Notes under the pieces: model-generated
Seen by the model: only the letters and a program-made list of their open reading frames with translations
What the model was told of the DNA's origin: nothing
Database searches by the model: none
Translations under genes and position numbers: made by a program
DNA from: Cololabis saira
Taxonomy: Eukaryota > Chordata > Actinopteri > Beloniformes > Belonidae
Assembly: GCF_033807715.1 (NCBI RefSeq)
Contig: NC_084601.1
Location: 20,726,129 to 20,790,128 of the forward strand
DNA: 64,000 nucleotides
Direction: 5' to 3'
Shown: positions 19,906 through 33,300 of the stretch, piece by piece
Position numbering within the stretch: the first letter of the stretch is position 1
Layout of the letters: the number at the start of each line of letters is the position of its first letter

Positions 19906-21690
19906 CTGACAGCCACTCGTTTGTCAGACTGAACTTTGTCCCTCTTTGTTCTGCTCTCGCTTTCAGTTCGGGTCATTTTTAAGTTTACAGACAAAACTCC
20001 TCACTACACCTGTGAATTTGTTTCCCTTTCTGGGGAGGTTTTATTATAAGAGCTATTATTTTGAAGAGGTTGTACACAGAAGGATTGGTTGGCCATCATG
20101 CATCACTTCTTTTCTCCTCTTTATGGTTTGAAACCCCCCAACAGCCACTTTTCTTATACAGTTGACTAAAACCCAGACATCTAGATTAAAAAAAGAAAAG
20201 AAAAGAAAAAGAAATTCGATTGACTTCTGGTGATTGTTTGAACAAGAGCGAAGATGTGTTTTTAGTTGTTAGTTCACGTGTAAAGTAAAGCCCCGTGAGA
20301 GATACATGAATGTAAAAGTGTTCATGTTTTGATATCAGCATTAACTTAAATCAGTGATTGTTTGTTTTGTAAAGTTTCAGTTCAACAATGTGCATTTCTT
20401 TTCTAAAATAGTGATATTGAACAGATAATCGTTTGCTGTGTTCCTCAGATATTCTGGTTATAGTTTCTCGTCCTAATGCTGGACTATTGGACCCTCCAGG
20501 ATTGTAATTGGATGAAGCAGATGGAGTTTTGTCCTTTAAAAAAAAATGCTACTGTTACGTTGGACACGAGACTGCCAAAAAACTACATTGATGTTCAGAC
20601 ACACTTTCTCTTCTTTTTGGACCAAATTCGAACCTGTTCGGCCATATTCTTTGCTGGATTTAATGATGTCGAGGTAACGGGCTGTCACCGTGATTTGCCG
20701 ATTTTTACAGTGCCTTGCGGTTTCTCTTTTAAGATTCAGGAAGCACATATTTTGTGATCCTGGGATCTTAAAGCATCCTTCTTCAGATCTTCTCTTTCTC
20801 TCTCTCTGGCTCTGATATGCCTGGTTTACATTTGAATGAGTTGCTCAAATGCTCTAGTCAGTATTGAAAGAACACAAAAAAAAAAAAGTGGAGACGTTAA
20901 ACGTGCTTCATCATTTCGCAGCTAGTCAGCCACAAAGCTGCAGACGTAAAGGGAAAATGTAACGCTGGACGTGGTACGAGACGTATCATAGCGGCAGCCT
21001 TGGTATGCCAAACACCAACCAAGCTGCCGGTCTGTGGTCGGGCCCTCCAGCTGCCGTCTGTTGTTTACACCATGTACATGAACCCACTGAGGAATGTTTT
21101 CTTTGCTTATTTAATTTCAGTTCTTAAGTGCCAAGTGTTGGTGTTCGGTTTCCATCCATACTTTGATGTAGCTTGCACAATGTTTGCAGAAGTGTGCCGT
21201 TGATTTTGTTTGTTTTGTCATTAGGACATATATGAATGGTGGTGTGTTTACAAGATCCTTAGAGTCTGGTGAGGCAGCAGAAGGTCAATTGGACTGATTG
21301 TGTTACTCGCACACTTATTTATTTGTTAAAGACATCGAGTGGCACTTATTTGGAATTTCTTATCATATTCTGTTGATTTCCTGTATATGTTTTTCATCAG
21401 AAAAAGATAATGGGAATGTGTTGAGAAGAGGTCGCCTCTGAATCGTCTGACCGCTTTCTGCTCTCACGTCACCTGCCAGGAAAAAAAGAAAAAATGTGAT
21501 GTTGAGGGAACACTCTTGAATTGAGTTCTCAAGTTGCTTTTACAAGTTTATAGGAAGGAAGAGAAGGTGCTTTGTTTTATGTTTTACTGTTCCACCACTT
21601 GTTTCTTTTTCTTTTGTAAGTAATGGTGGCTGTGTCACACGTTTCACTTTGATCTTCACCATTAAAGAAAGTCTTGCTGGTGGCAATGCA
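19906..21690 (+). other. maco1: maco1 3' untranslated region
   Basis: No coding resemblance after the stop. Short frames here (for example 20476-20757) are taken as chance. Ends near the ATTAAA signal at 21661, followed by GT-rich sequence. Confidence 0.65.
21661..21666 (+). terminator. Polyadenylation signal ATTAAA (maco1)
   Basis: ATTAAA followed within 30 nt by a TGCTGGTGG GU-rich element, about 1.75 kb after the stop codon. Earlier sites cannot be excluded. Confidence 0.55.
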
Positions 21691-21948
21691 AGCTGTTGAG
21701 ACTGTCGTGATTTCCTCGTCTGTTTCCTTCCTCTGGCTCTAGTGGAGGCCGAACCTGAGACTGATCACCGGAGGAGGAGACCAGGGTTTGTAGAAATAAA
21801 AAACACAAGCGCCTCACTCTTAAGACGGTCAAAAGGCAGGAAAAGTAAGTGACACTCAAACAATTGGAGGAACATCTTGAAACTAAATAACTTGTGAGAA
21901 GGTCTGACACTGAATCTAAAAAGAGCATCTTGGAGGGATAAGAGTCTA

Positions 21949-22283
21949 TGGAAGAGTATTGGGACAAGGGCAGGAGAAAAATGAAAAATATTTTAGAGGA
22001 TGAAGATTTTTTTTTTTTCATTATGCACTTTGAGAAAAAAGTCGAAATGTTGAGATTAATGTTGAAGTACAATTTTGAGGAAAAAAGTCAATGTCAAAAA
22101 AATAGTCCAAATTTTGTGAATAAAGTTGAAATGTTAAGAAAAAGGCAAAATTTCGACTTTATTCTTGAAATTGTATTTCAACATTAATCTCAACCTTTTG
22201 ACTTTTTTCTCAAAGTGCACAATAAAAAACAAATCTTCCCCTCTCAAATATCGTTTCTCCTGCATGGCCCTAATACTCTTCTG
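21949..22283. mobile_element. TA-flanked MITE with GTCGAAATG minisatellite, copy A
   Basis: Ends TGGAAGAGTATTGGG and CCCTAATACTCTTCTG are inverted and bordered by TA (21947-21948, 22284-22285). The subterminal block AAAATATTTTAGAGGATGAAG is matched by CTTCCCCTCTCAAATAT. Same family as the split copy B (40522-45938). Confidence 0.78.
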
Positions 22284-22289
22284 TAAGAG

Positions 22290-24305
22290 TAGATAGCCTG
22301 AGGGCAATGAATCACATCTAAAAACAATTTCTGAATAATGCTCCAGAGTAAAATTGTACAGACTTGAATGTCTCATTATCTATAAGACACAATACGATCA
22401 AAAGATTTTAAGAATCTGGAGAAATCTCTGTGCACGTTGGACAAGGAGGAAAGACCAGCTGGCTCGTTATCAGTGCTCAGCTCAAGACCTGCCACCTCTC
22501 GTGGTATGGAGGTGCATTAATATCTGCACGCATAAAACGTCAGCGCTCAAACATCCATGCTGACGTGTGTGTATACAGGATTTAGAACATTTGCTTCCAA
22601 CCAGACATGTTGTCCAGAGAAAGTCTTGCATCTTCCAGCAAGGCGGTTCTTAAGATGGTACATGTCCTTACTTTCAACATTTGGTTAGTTCTCTGTGTCC
22701 TATCATGTAAAAACTCTGAGTCTATGAGATATGAAAATCATTGCATCTTGTTCTTATTGGCATTTCAATGTCCCAGCCTTTTCAGACTCGTAGTTTTACT
22801 TCCTGGTGTATCTTTATACTCTGACATATTTTAAAGAAGACACTTGATAACATTTGTTGTAACAGTTGCCATGGAAACAGAAGTCGTTTACATGCACGAG
22901 CTAGCTGATTTAAAGCGCCCAAAAACCAGATAATGACAATGATACCCAAATGCAGATAAGCGGCACAGGAAAGGTCAAGGATAAACAGCATAAGAAATAT
23001 GGGAAAGACCTGAGTATGGAGACTGTGGTTTTCCCCGACTATCGTCGTGGGGAGTGTAGGATCCCTGGGAATGAATACAGGAGAACTTTGAGCATGATAA
23101 GACAGTGGGAGTATCACATGTTTCAAGATGTGGTTATAGGAGCATATTCTGAGCTCCAGCACCTCCATACACAGGTTTTGGACGATACATGCTGGGAAAA
23201 AAGACACAAAACTGAGCAAAAGAAGTACAACTGTTGGCAATAATATACACTGCCAGTTGCTAATTTACCACTATGAGTAAATACATTATTGTTCCATTCA
23301 ATCCAATATATGTAAGTAATTGAGTGACTCAAATTTGTAGGGGACAGACACAATTTGGAGTAAAATGACCCACCTTCCTTATTATTTAAAAAATATACAA
23401 AATTCAACAATACCTAATCCTCAGGGAAATTTATCTAAATGAATTTATCTCCCTCCAATGCCACATCTTGCTACATTTGCTCTACCGCTTAAGTGGATAA
23501 CACAAAAATGTAAGTGATTTTAAATATGCACAAACTTTCTAAAGAAGTGAGTGGAGTGGAGTTAAAAATGTGAAGTCCATCCATTTAAGCCAGGAGCATA
23601 AACAAAACTGGAAAGACTTGTTAACTGGAGGCTTTATTTTATATTGTTTGTATTTGACAAAATCATGTCACGGATATTTCATTGAGACCAGAGAAGACCA
23701 TTATTAACATTTAAAAAACCGCCAGAATGTGTTAAAAGTTAAATGCAGTCACCACCCTGATTTATGAACCAGCAACAAAAAAGTGCTTCTGTTGGATTTA
23801 GTCAAAAAAAAAAAAAAGAAAGAAAGGCACGGGATGTCGCCTTCAAGTGGCGCTTGGAAAAACCTATCTTCTTACTGAATTCCTCTTCCCTGAATAGACT
23901 TTGCTCTGTTTATGCACTTAATTATCAGACAAATATTTAGATATTCACTGTTCAGTTCTAGGTATAATTATAATAATAAAAAAAATCATCGTCATAAAAC
24001 CTAGATAAAACATTACAATACTGCAAATACAGAGAGTAAAGCTGTGCTCAAATCAAGATGCAGGGACTCTATAAAATAGACTTTCTAGTCCTTGGGTCAA
24101 TGTTTTTTGTTATGATACATACAATAATCACAGGATTTGATTGAATTAGCCCTGGATAAAATGTATCTGTATTTTTTCCCACGTGACTAAACGCAGCCTA
24201 CTTAAAGCTCCCTGCACTTGAACGCAGCAGCAGAGATCTCCATCAGCTGCGCGCAGGACTCGCCAAAGACGCACCAAACTTCTGCTGGAAGACGCACCAA
24301 ACTTC
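22290..24305. other. maco1-ldlrap1 intergenic region
   Basis: About 2 kb, AT-rich. Scattered short frames (22950-23243 is the longest) show no family resemblance. The last 150 bp are GC-richer and form the presumed ldlrap1 5'UTR/promoter, including two copies of AGACGCACCAAACTTC. Confidence 0.5.
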
Positions 24306-24310
24306 CCGAC

Positions 24311-24395
24311 ATGGATGCCTTCAAGTCGGCCGGCAGGGCGATCATCCGCAGCCCCAGTGCAGCCAAACAGTCGTGGACCACAGGCAGACACAGAA
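24311..24395 (+). CDS. ldlrap1: ldlrap1 coding exon 1
   Basis: Encodes MDAFKSAGRAIIRSPSAAKQ and SWTTGRHR, ending in a split Lys codon (A|GTAAGA donor). An in-frame ATG 93 nt upstream exists, but the family start is MDAFKSAGRA. Confidence 0.93.
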
Positions 24396-27300
24396 GTAAG
24401 AAACCTACTGAACTTATCTGGACAGAACAGGATAGAAGTTGAGAAAATGCGTCGTTTTTTTTAGCCGTAGGCTGGACGTTTTACTTTTGCCTCACCGAAG
24501 TTGACAAGTTACTGATTTTGCTCTGATAAACCAAGTAAAAACAGTCTGGGGACACTAAATTTAAACATGCATTATGAAAAAGTAGCCTACTATGTCGCTC
24601 GCTGGCTGTCACATTCTGACGTTTTATTGATTGCTCTATTCCAATTAAAGATGGTTTGTTTCTGCGGGGGTCAGAGGTGTTTTCGAGCTTTAAAAAGGTC
24701 TGATTTCCACCAATCAGGGGTCTTGAGCTCCTGCATGTTGTACAGGTTCCCCTGCGTCATCACACCTGATTCTGATTGCCTGCTCATCTCTGTTGATGAC
24801 GTAGCTCCTGGTATCAGGTTGTGCTGAAGCAGGGAAACATCTCAACCCTGCAGGACAGGGGGGCAAGGACAGGAATTGAAAACCCCTGCACTAGATAATT
24901 GTGCAGTTTTTGAGTAATTTGAGTAGGTGAGTAATAAATAAAGTAAAGCAGTCATATGCTTAAGTATTTCCAGTCACTTGCTTACCTTTTGAAACTGAGT
25001 CAGTTTTGTCTTTTTCTAGTTCTCTTCTTCACCTCCCAGATGTTTTGGTTTCTGTGTGGTCTTACAGTAAACCACACCCAGCTTACAGTTTCTGCTTCCC
25101 AAAAACATTCAAGGAATGTTGCTTTTTAGTTGCGGGAATGTTCCCTGCTTCTTTTTTTTCCCCCCAGCTTCTTGTAGGGTTATTATGGCAAGTTTTCCTG
25201 GCATCCTAGAACGTTAGCTTTTGGTTACATGTTTGGTTCCCCGGACGTTACTTATGTGACAACCTTGGGTACCCTTTGCAACTTCTCATGACGTTATCAT
25301 ATCCTAACCCATGGGCAGCTAGTCTTTGTGTGACATCTGAAGATGAGTGATTTTTTGTTTTTTTCTCCTGTCATTGATAGATGAATATGCAATCTTAGAA
25401 TCATGATAAAAATATCACAAAAGTTTTATTTCAAGGCAAGAATATATAGATAGATAGATGATTAGTTTTTATGTAATGATTAGGATGAATATTTAATGGC
25501 GCTGGCCTACAGTCAGTGGAAGGTTTGAATTGTGATATTAAAAAAAAGAATCAAAATAAAGGTAATTTCTAGTTCTAAACATTCCTGGAGTGTGTTCACT
25601 CCCTTCTCTCTGCCGTGACTAATCTTTTCTCTTACAGCATTCTTTACAATTATATAAAATTGCCAGCCTTTCCTTGCTGAGGACTTGGCAACACTGGCTG
25701 GTTTAAACTTGAAGCGGGCCCTCTGCATTTCAGATGTCTGCGATATGGAACGATTTCAAATTGGACAGCAAACTGCAGTGCTGGAGCAGCTTTTGCCGTT
25801 TGGAAATTGGTTGCTTTTTGTCCCTTTTTTTTTTTTTTTGTTTTTTTTTGTGGATCGCTACACTCCCATCACACTCATTGCTTCATAATTTAGCGTAAGT
25901 GCAGTCAGCCTGGCTAAAACGACCTACTGTGATTGACATGGGTGGATGTCTTCCAGCAGCTCCCCAGGCCTGTGCAACACAGTGCTGTACGAGGGGAAGG
26001 AGGAAACAGAAACAGTCCCATGGGTGACGTCACGAGGAGTTTCTTCTTGTACAGTCCATGGGCCCTACTTCCTAATGTTGTGCCTTGTCAGTTATGGGCA
26101 CTCTACCTGTACCATCAGTCTTTTTTTTTTTTTTTTTTTCTCCTCATTGTTATCACAGAAAGCTGTGTGAGTCTGAGATTAATTGCTGAAGGGATGTCAG
26201 GCCGACCGTAATGTTTGATTTAAATGTATACATTTGGAGAAGTGCAGACTCTGGTTAACCGTCTAAAGTTGTAACAAAGTAAGGTTTGCGTTGAGGTTTG
26301 CCTCAACTTCAGTAGCAAGGTGGGTTCGTCTGATTGGTTTTAAGCACGGAGTAGGTGGCTGAAACACAGCGCTACCAAGCCAGTTGAGAAGTGACACTTG
26401 TTGGGAATAGCTTTCAATCTCTTTACAATCTGTTCACGTGCGTCAAGGAAGGGATTTTAGGATTATAACGGCAGTAGTTTAAGAAGGTTTTAGTGACCTT
26501 GCTAGTACAATAACGTTCTTTATCAGCATTTTGGATTTTGTATAATCCCGCCTGGTCAGCCTGAGAAAGAGAGGTCTGGGTCAGAACCATAAGTGCAGTG
26601 ATTTGTGTGTGTGTGTTGGGGTGAAAGGCGTTATTGGTCCCCAGTCTCCCTGTAACCAAGAGGACCAGCCAGGAACGGGTCTGTTGTTGGCACCAAGTCC
26701 ACACGGGATAGGAGTAGTTTCAAGTTCAGACATCAGCTGATCTTTGGGGGTCGTAATATATAATATCAGGCAAATGCAAGATCAGATGATCACCTTATAC
26801 CTTTTGTTTACTGTGCCATTTTTTTTTAGTTCACAAAAACCAAACAAAAGAAATACATTTACAAATGAAATATTAAGATAAGATTGTCCTTTTATTTCTC
26901 CCTCAATGGGGAAATTCACTTTGTGCAGCAGCAGTACACTCAACACACACATGCAGAGAAAGAGTAAAAAAAAATATATAATTACGAAATATAAACAGTA
27001 TATACATTGGAATGAAAAATAAAAAGTAGTGCAGTATGGGAAAGAAAGTAAAAACAGTGCAAAAAAAGTGCTTACATAGGATTTGAAAGGGGCAGAGCTG
27101 ACTATACATTAGATGGCTTTGTTGAAACTTCATTAAGATTTTTAAAAGACTTAACATACGACACACAACATCTAAAGAACATTAGCCAGAGCTTTTAGTC
27201 TCACTAGTTTGCAGAGATTAGGGATATTTCAACAAACAACGCTCCTATTGGTCGCTGATGATAAATGCACAGTGGAATGATGTGATTTGCATGAGACAAG

Positions 27301-30300
27301 ACCATAAACTACATAAGACAAACTGGACAAACCCCCTTTGCTGTCACTCATACTTTCTTAAAAAGTGCTCAAAGGTGGGTTTCCACTGTTAGTATGATCT
27401 GAGACACGCTTGATTTTGATCAAAAGGCCAGGTCCAAGAATATCTGCCTCTGATTGGCTCCAATTGCCACCCTACGCCTTAGTGGTCAGGGAACAAAAGA
27501 GATTACGTTTCATAATGAGATGAATTGAGAAGTAATTTTATTGCAATAAATAAGTGGTGAAAGTTTTAATGATAAAACAGAATGAGTAATGTCAGTGAGG
27601 TTCATAAAATATACTAACAACGTACTGCTCAATTCTTCCTATATTCTTAATTACCATACTGTAATTTTAATCTTTTGCTATTACCCTTGACGCCTCTTCG
27701 CTAGAACGATAAAAGGCAGCGGAGTGCTGTGAATGATAAAACATGGCTTCATGTTTTATAATTCAATTCAAAACTAGATCCATGACTGAGGTGGAAGATG
27801 AAACTGCTGAGGTGTGGCAGGGAGGATGTGGGGCAGGAGAGGAGGAGGCTGGGATTGTTTCTGAACTGAACCTGTGGAAGAATGAGTTCAGTTCACTGAC
27901 TCCCTTCACTTCAATCTATCAGGAATATCTCTGAAATACTACTCAAGTAAATTTGAGTAGTACTTTGAATTCATCACTTCTATTTACGAAGTACCTTCGT
28001 TTTAACTGCTCAGTTTTTCAAATCACATGCATTTCTATCGCCCCTTTTATATTTATCGCCGTGTGCGCGCGTGTGTGTGACATTTTAGCTTCAAAGTGTG
28101 TGATTTAAAAAAAATGGCAAGAGGGAAAGACATAAGCAATAGTCTTACAGAAGAGTTGTTATTGCACATCAATCTGGAAGGTGTTTTAAAACTGGACTGC
28201 AGTAATTATTTTAAAGAAAAATGGGCCTAAATCCCTCTACGACCGTTTGAGAGAGAGACTGATAAACAGCAGACGATACATTTAAAATTATTGCTGCTAA
28301 AAGTGGATCTTCAAGCTATTGAATCATGGGGGTATCTAATATCGCCCACATGATTTATTACTTATTGTTATGAAATGGTTATGTTTATTTAAGATCGTAT
28401 TTGACAAATTCTAATATTCACTACATTTGATTTATATTATGTTCTGCTAACATTAAAGAGTCTATAATAGTTCCACATGACTTTAAGCTTGTGCCTCAGG
28501 AATTGGAGAAACCCGATTTGTAATATTTCCAACAGAGGGTTTCCCTCAAAAATGGAGTGTATATCGAATATTCCATCTAAACCTCTGCCTTGGGGATGAT
28601 GTGCAGTCTTGGACTGCTATTGAACAACATGTAGCAGCTCAATAATAAACCTAAAGCAGAGTTTAATGTACACAAAGCCATGGAGTCTCGAGTTGCAACG
28701 CCTCAGCAAGGTCTCTTAGAATGACCCTTTTTGTTCTGGCTCAAGTGCTTGCAGAGGATATTTTGACTGTAAATTTGGCTCTGACCCCGATTTTTATAAG
28801 TGGTATTGGCAGCTTCATGAAATTCAGCTACTGACCCACTTGTAATAGAAGTAGTGTTTTTTAGTATAGGTTTACAGTACTTACCCTGGCGGCAGGCCAC
28901 ACATTCCTCTCCGAGTCTGACCCAATTTGTCTGGGTTTTTCCTGCATAGGGAAATACAATGCTACCATTGCCTCGGCCTTCAAGAATATGCATGTATGCC
29001 AGTATTTACAAACAAGTATGAACTTGGTGTAGTTGGCATTTAAAACTACAAATATGGCTGTCTACCACTGCAATGTGAGGTGATGGCAGGATACTACAAT
29101 GTGATAATCGGGCAGAGCCCCCCACAGATGATAAATGTGGGGTTCCCCTACCGACCTGACGACTGTCTGACAGCAGCCTCACTTTATTGCTCTTGTCTTC
29201 AAGTCACATTGAAACAGATTAAATGACTTTATCGAGTTTATAAACATGCACACATAGCTCCTTAATTTATGTGACATTGTTGATGTTCTTTTCTAGACGT
29301 GTAGAGACCTTAGTCTCATGTTTGGCCAGGAAAAACCGTCCTCATTCACGCTAGAGCTTCAGGTCTGATGAAACAAAGTCTGGATGACCTACATTTCCAA
29401 CTTAAATTGATTAATTACATTCTACACTTTATGTGAATGACACCTACCAACTACACAGAAGACTGGTACCTACCAGACCAGGAAAGTCTTGTCCCAGTGC
29501 ACATAGCGCAGCACTATTAGGTGCATTTCCACCAAGAGGAGTTCCAAGTAAACCTGCCGGAGGGGAAAATCTAACGGGGCCGACCGTCTCCTCAGCTCCT
29601 TCGGCTGGCGTGTCTCCATTACAGTGTAGCGCAGGGGTCACCAATCCAGGTCCTCGAGGGCCGGTGTCCTGCATGTTTTAGATGTTTCCCTGCTTTAACA
29701 CACCGGATTCTAATTAATCATCGTCATCAGCTTGTCATCCAGGGCTGCACAATTCTGTTAATGACACAGTCACTTGTATCACGGTGCAATGAAGCAGGGA
29801 AACATCTAAAACCTGCAGGGACACCGGCCCTCGAGGACCAGGATTGGTGACCCCTGGTGTAGCGCCACGCAGGAACTTTTAACTTAACAAATAACACAGC
29901 TGACCATGAGGTGGCGGTAATGTACACTTTTTCTGGAAAGAAACGCATAAAGAATTGATGCTACGTCCGTTTTTGTTTTTTAACATGCATTGCGGTCGTA
30001 GCGTTTGAAATGAATAGAAAACCCCATGCGGGACCTTTTTTTTATATTTATGTAATATGGCAATAAGACCTGAACCGTCTCGCTGTTCCTTTTATCTCCA
30101 ACTTCATCAAATCTACTTGTAGCAAAATGTTTCTGGTCCAAACGGCACGAATGAGTTGTGGTCACATGATTTAAGTTAGTAAGTTTAGAAATGCTGATCA
30201 GTGGAGTCCCCCCACCAGGAGGTTCCTGTTGGACAACCTGAAGACCTATCCTGCTACAGAGACATTTTTTGCCACGTAAAGGTTTCCAAAGGCCACTTTT

Positions 30301-33300
30301 GCAGGGCCGTTCTGGTAACGCGCACAAACGGCCCGGCCTCGGAAAAAATACCCAGAACTCCCGCTAGTGGAAATGCACCTATTGAGTAATTTTAAGGAAA
30401 CACCTGTGGCCACGTAAAATGTCAACTAGGATGCAAATATTTCTATTCCATAATATTATTTCTAGAAAAATTCCAGTTCAGTTAAAAACATTACTTTCCT
30501 CATCAATGAGGCTTTTTTTTTTCTCCTTTCTTCTGCTGTCTCTCCCACTGCATTTAAATGAAATTTTGTCACTTATGACTTCGGCTATGGTGGCACATTT
30601 TGATACCTGTCAGAACTAACTTGATGTTAATTCTGTCCTTTAAACGGTCACTTCAGGTGACGGCTTACATTCAGAATGCATCCCACCTCTAGTGATGGAA
30701 GTCTTGCTTGCTGACTCAGTCTCACAGTGCAAAGCTGGTTTTATTGGGTATGCACTGATTTCAAGGACAAAAACTTGTGACTAAGCCTCTAGCATTCCTA
30801 TTTCTAAGAACCCCTGTGATCATAAACCTGGGATTATGGTATACTACGATAATTCTTGGTAGGCAGCCCCTTTATGTAGCTTGTACTTCTTTGTGATGCT
30901 CAGAATACCTATTCTTCCCTACATGTACCAACAAACTCTTATCTTACTGTGAGTCTCCTATCTGTCATTCCATAAGGATCTGACAGTTTTGTTATGACTA
31001 ACTTATGTAATGTTGCAACAATTATTTATGTCCAGAGCTGTGGTAATCTTTCTGCCAATATCTTATTGATAGAAAAGGTTGGCCACTGCAGTAGGTCTTC
31101 CTCAGGACACCCCAAAGGTTTCAGTAGTTTTAGGATCTGGACTCCGAGTGTGAAAAATAGTTCTTAGTCCCTGGACCCCTCTCACAATCGCAGTTGCACC
31201 ATATAGAATAATTAGTTTGTTTGGCTTAGTTTGACTCTGCTGTCTTCTTTTCATGGATCTGATGTCATTTTTTTGGAAGCCAGATCATGGATCGTTGATA
31301 CTGTAAAACAAACGAGACAAGCTGTTTGTGCGAGACAAAGAACATGAGTAAAGGAATGGATTCGGACGCACTGGTAGCAGAGCCAGAATGTCTGAGACAG
31401 TCTCGCAAACGGTTCACGGTTCATCTTTTTTCCTTGTACACAATAATTAGTCACTGCACCCTAACAACATATGACATCTTTATCTTCTGTCTTGGGTAGG
31501 AGTACGCTCTCAGTTCAGACACGGAGACAGTCGTGTCTTCTCACCTTTCAACCCAAAGTGCTCCACATTCTCAGACTGAATGGTTCCTGGTACCTTCTGT
31601 GTTAGCGGGTTCTTGGGTTAAAAAAAAATTGAAAACTGATGCTAAACTTCAATATTGGCCGTTTAGGCTGACATCAGTCTGCATCAAGACTTGTGGGAGG
31701 TATCAAGTTTTTTCTGCTTTTAGTTGAGTTTGAATTGAAATCTTTGTTTTACTGACATTGCCATATGAACTTTGTCATAAACTTCTTAAACTGAGCTAAA
31801 TATAACTCAGACATACTGTATCTATATTTTTTCAACAAAAACAAAGCCAAAGGGCTGAAGTATTGTGTGAAAACAAGGTAGCCTGCTAAACATGGTTGCA
31901 TAACTTGTAGGATCACCTTCAGCGATAAAGTCTTTCTGTTTGAAATGATCAGTCCTTCATATTGTTGTGGAGGAATTTTCACTTGTTTTTCATTTTTATA
32001 TTGAGATTTTCTGGCAAGTGTTTACGTTCAACTCTCTTAATGTATGCAGGTAAGTGTAGGACGCACCAACGGCATCGCTAGCAGCACCGCTAACTCTGAG
32101 TGGGGACGTCTAGTGTTGCCGGACTGAATTCTGGATGCCTCCTGTCACCTTGGACGCATTGCACAAATGATATTGAGAAAAGTTTAACTTTTGAAGCCTC
32201 AGAACAAATGTCAGTCAATCACGTCATAGGTATACAGTCTAAGGCCGGGCAAATCATTTATGGGGTGGCCATCATTGGGGAAAAGGGAAGAACTGTTTAT
32301 TGCCATGTGCAGTTTTCCTGTGATGAGACCATGACATTCCCACTGCTCCTCTACTGCGTGTCGCACATCACATGGACAAATCATTGATAGCCAACACTGC
32401 CACAGCAAAATAGTTTTTTTTTTTTTCTCCTTTTCACTTTTCGTGTATTTATTATGTAAAGTACCTTGAATGGCCTTGTTGCTGAAATGAGTTATATAAA
32501 TAAACTCGCCTTGCCTCTTATTGCTGAAGGCCTGCTGCGTCCAACCTGACAAAAACATGGCTTTCTTAAAGACTTAGGGTGTGGACATTCATTTCCACAC
32601 CCACTGACATTCAAATCAGCTGCATCAAAATCAGTTTGGACCCTGTATGGAGTGATTCACCTCGACTAAGTTCTGTTTGTGCAGAAGATCAGCCGGTGTG
32701 CTCGGTGTCGCCGTCTTGCTGCACGGCCCAATTTTGATCTTCAGCTTCAAATGACTTCACACACATAAGAGTTTAGTGATTTCACAACTTTGTTTTCATG
32801 GACAAGTTAACCAATAAGATGTGCTCTTTATCTCTATTTGCCCCCCCACAAAGATGACTGTTAAAACTTCAAAATTTGTTAGCATAATACCGCAACCCCC
32901 CTCCCACATCTAAAGACTATAAATGCTCATTTTAAGTTGCAGACTCATGGTTTTGCTTAAACTGCAGCATTTAAATGACGACCAGATTCCTTTGAGACTG
33001 TTGTGCATCTGGAGAAAATTAACAGAAAGTATTTGTTTTGACATTTACGATGTTTTGTCCTGTAAGAGGACAAAAAGGGGATGAGGGCACCTCAGAATGT
33101 CGTACAAATGGGAAGACGTGCCTTTTATGGGGTCATGTCATAGAGGCATGTCTGCAGATTCTAGAGTTGTTTTAAACTGAAAAGATTATGTTTAAAAGCA
33201 TTGTTTTAGGTTGAAGTACATAATTAAAACGAGCTGATTACACCCTTTCCTTCTGCTGGTAACACAGTCCTCAAAGGGCTGCAGTGTATCACCAAACCGG

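Noticed and set aside
22950..23243. 97-codon frame between maco1 and ldlrap1
   Set aside because: No family resemblance, no splice or promoter context.
24218..24310. Upstream in-frame ATG extending LDLRAP1 by 31 codons
   Set aside because: The extension has no counterpart in the known family, which starts MDA(L/F)KSAGRA.
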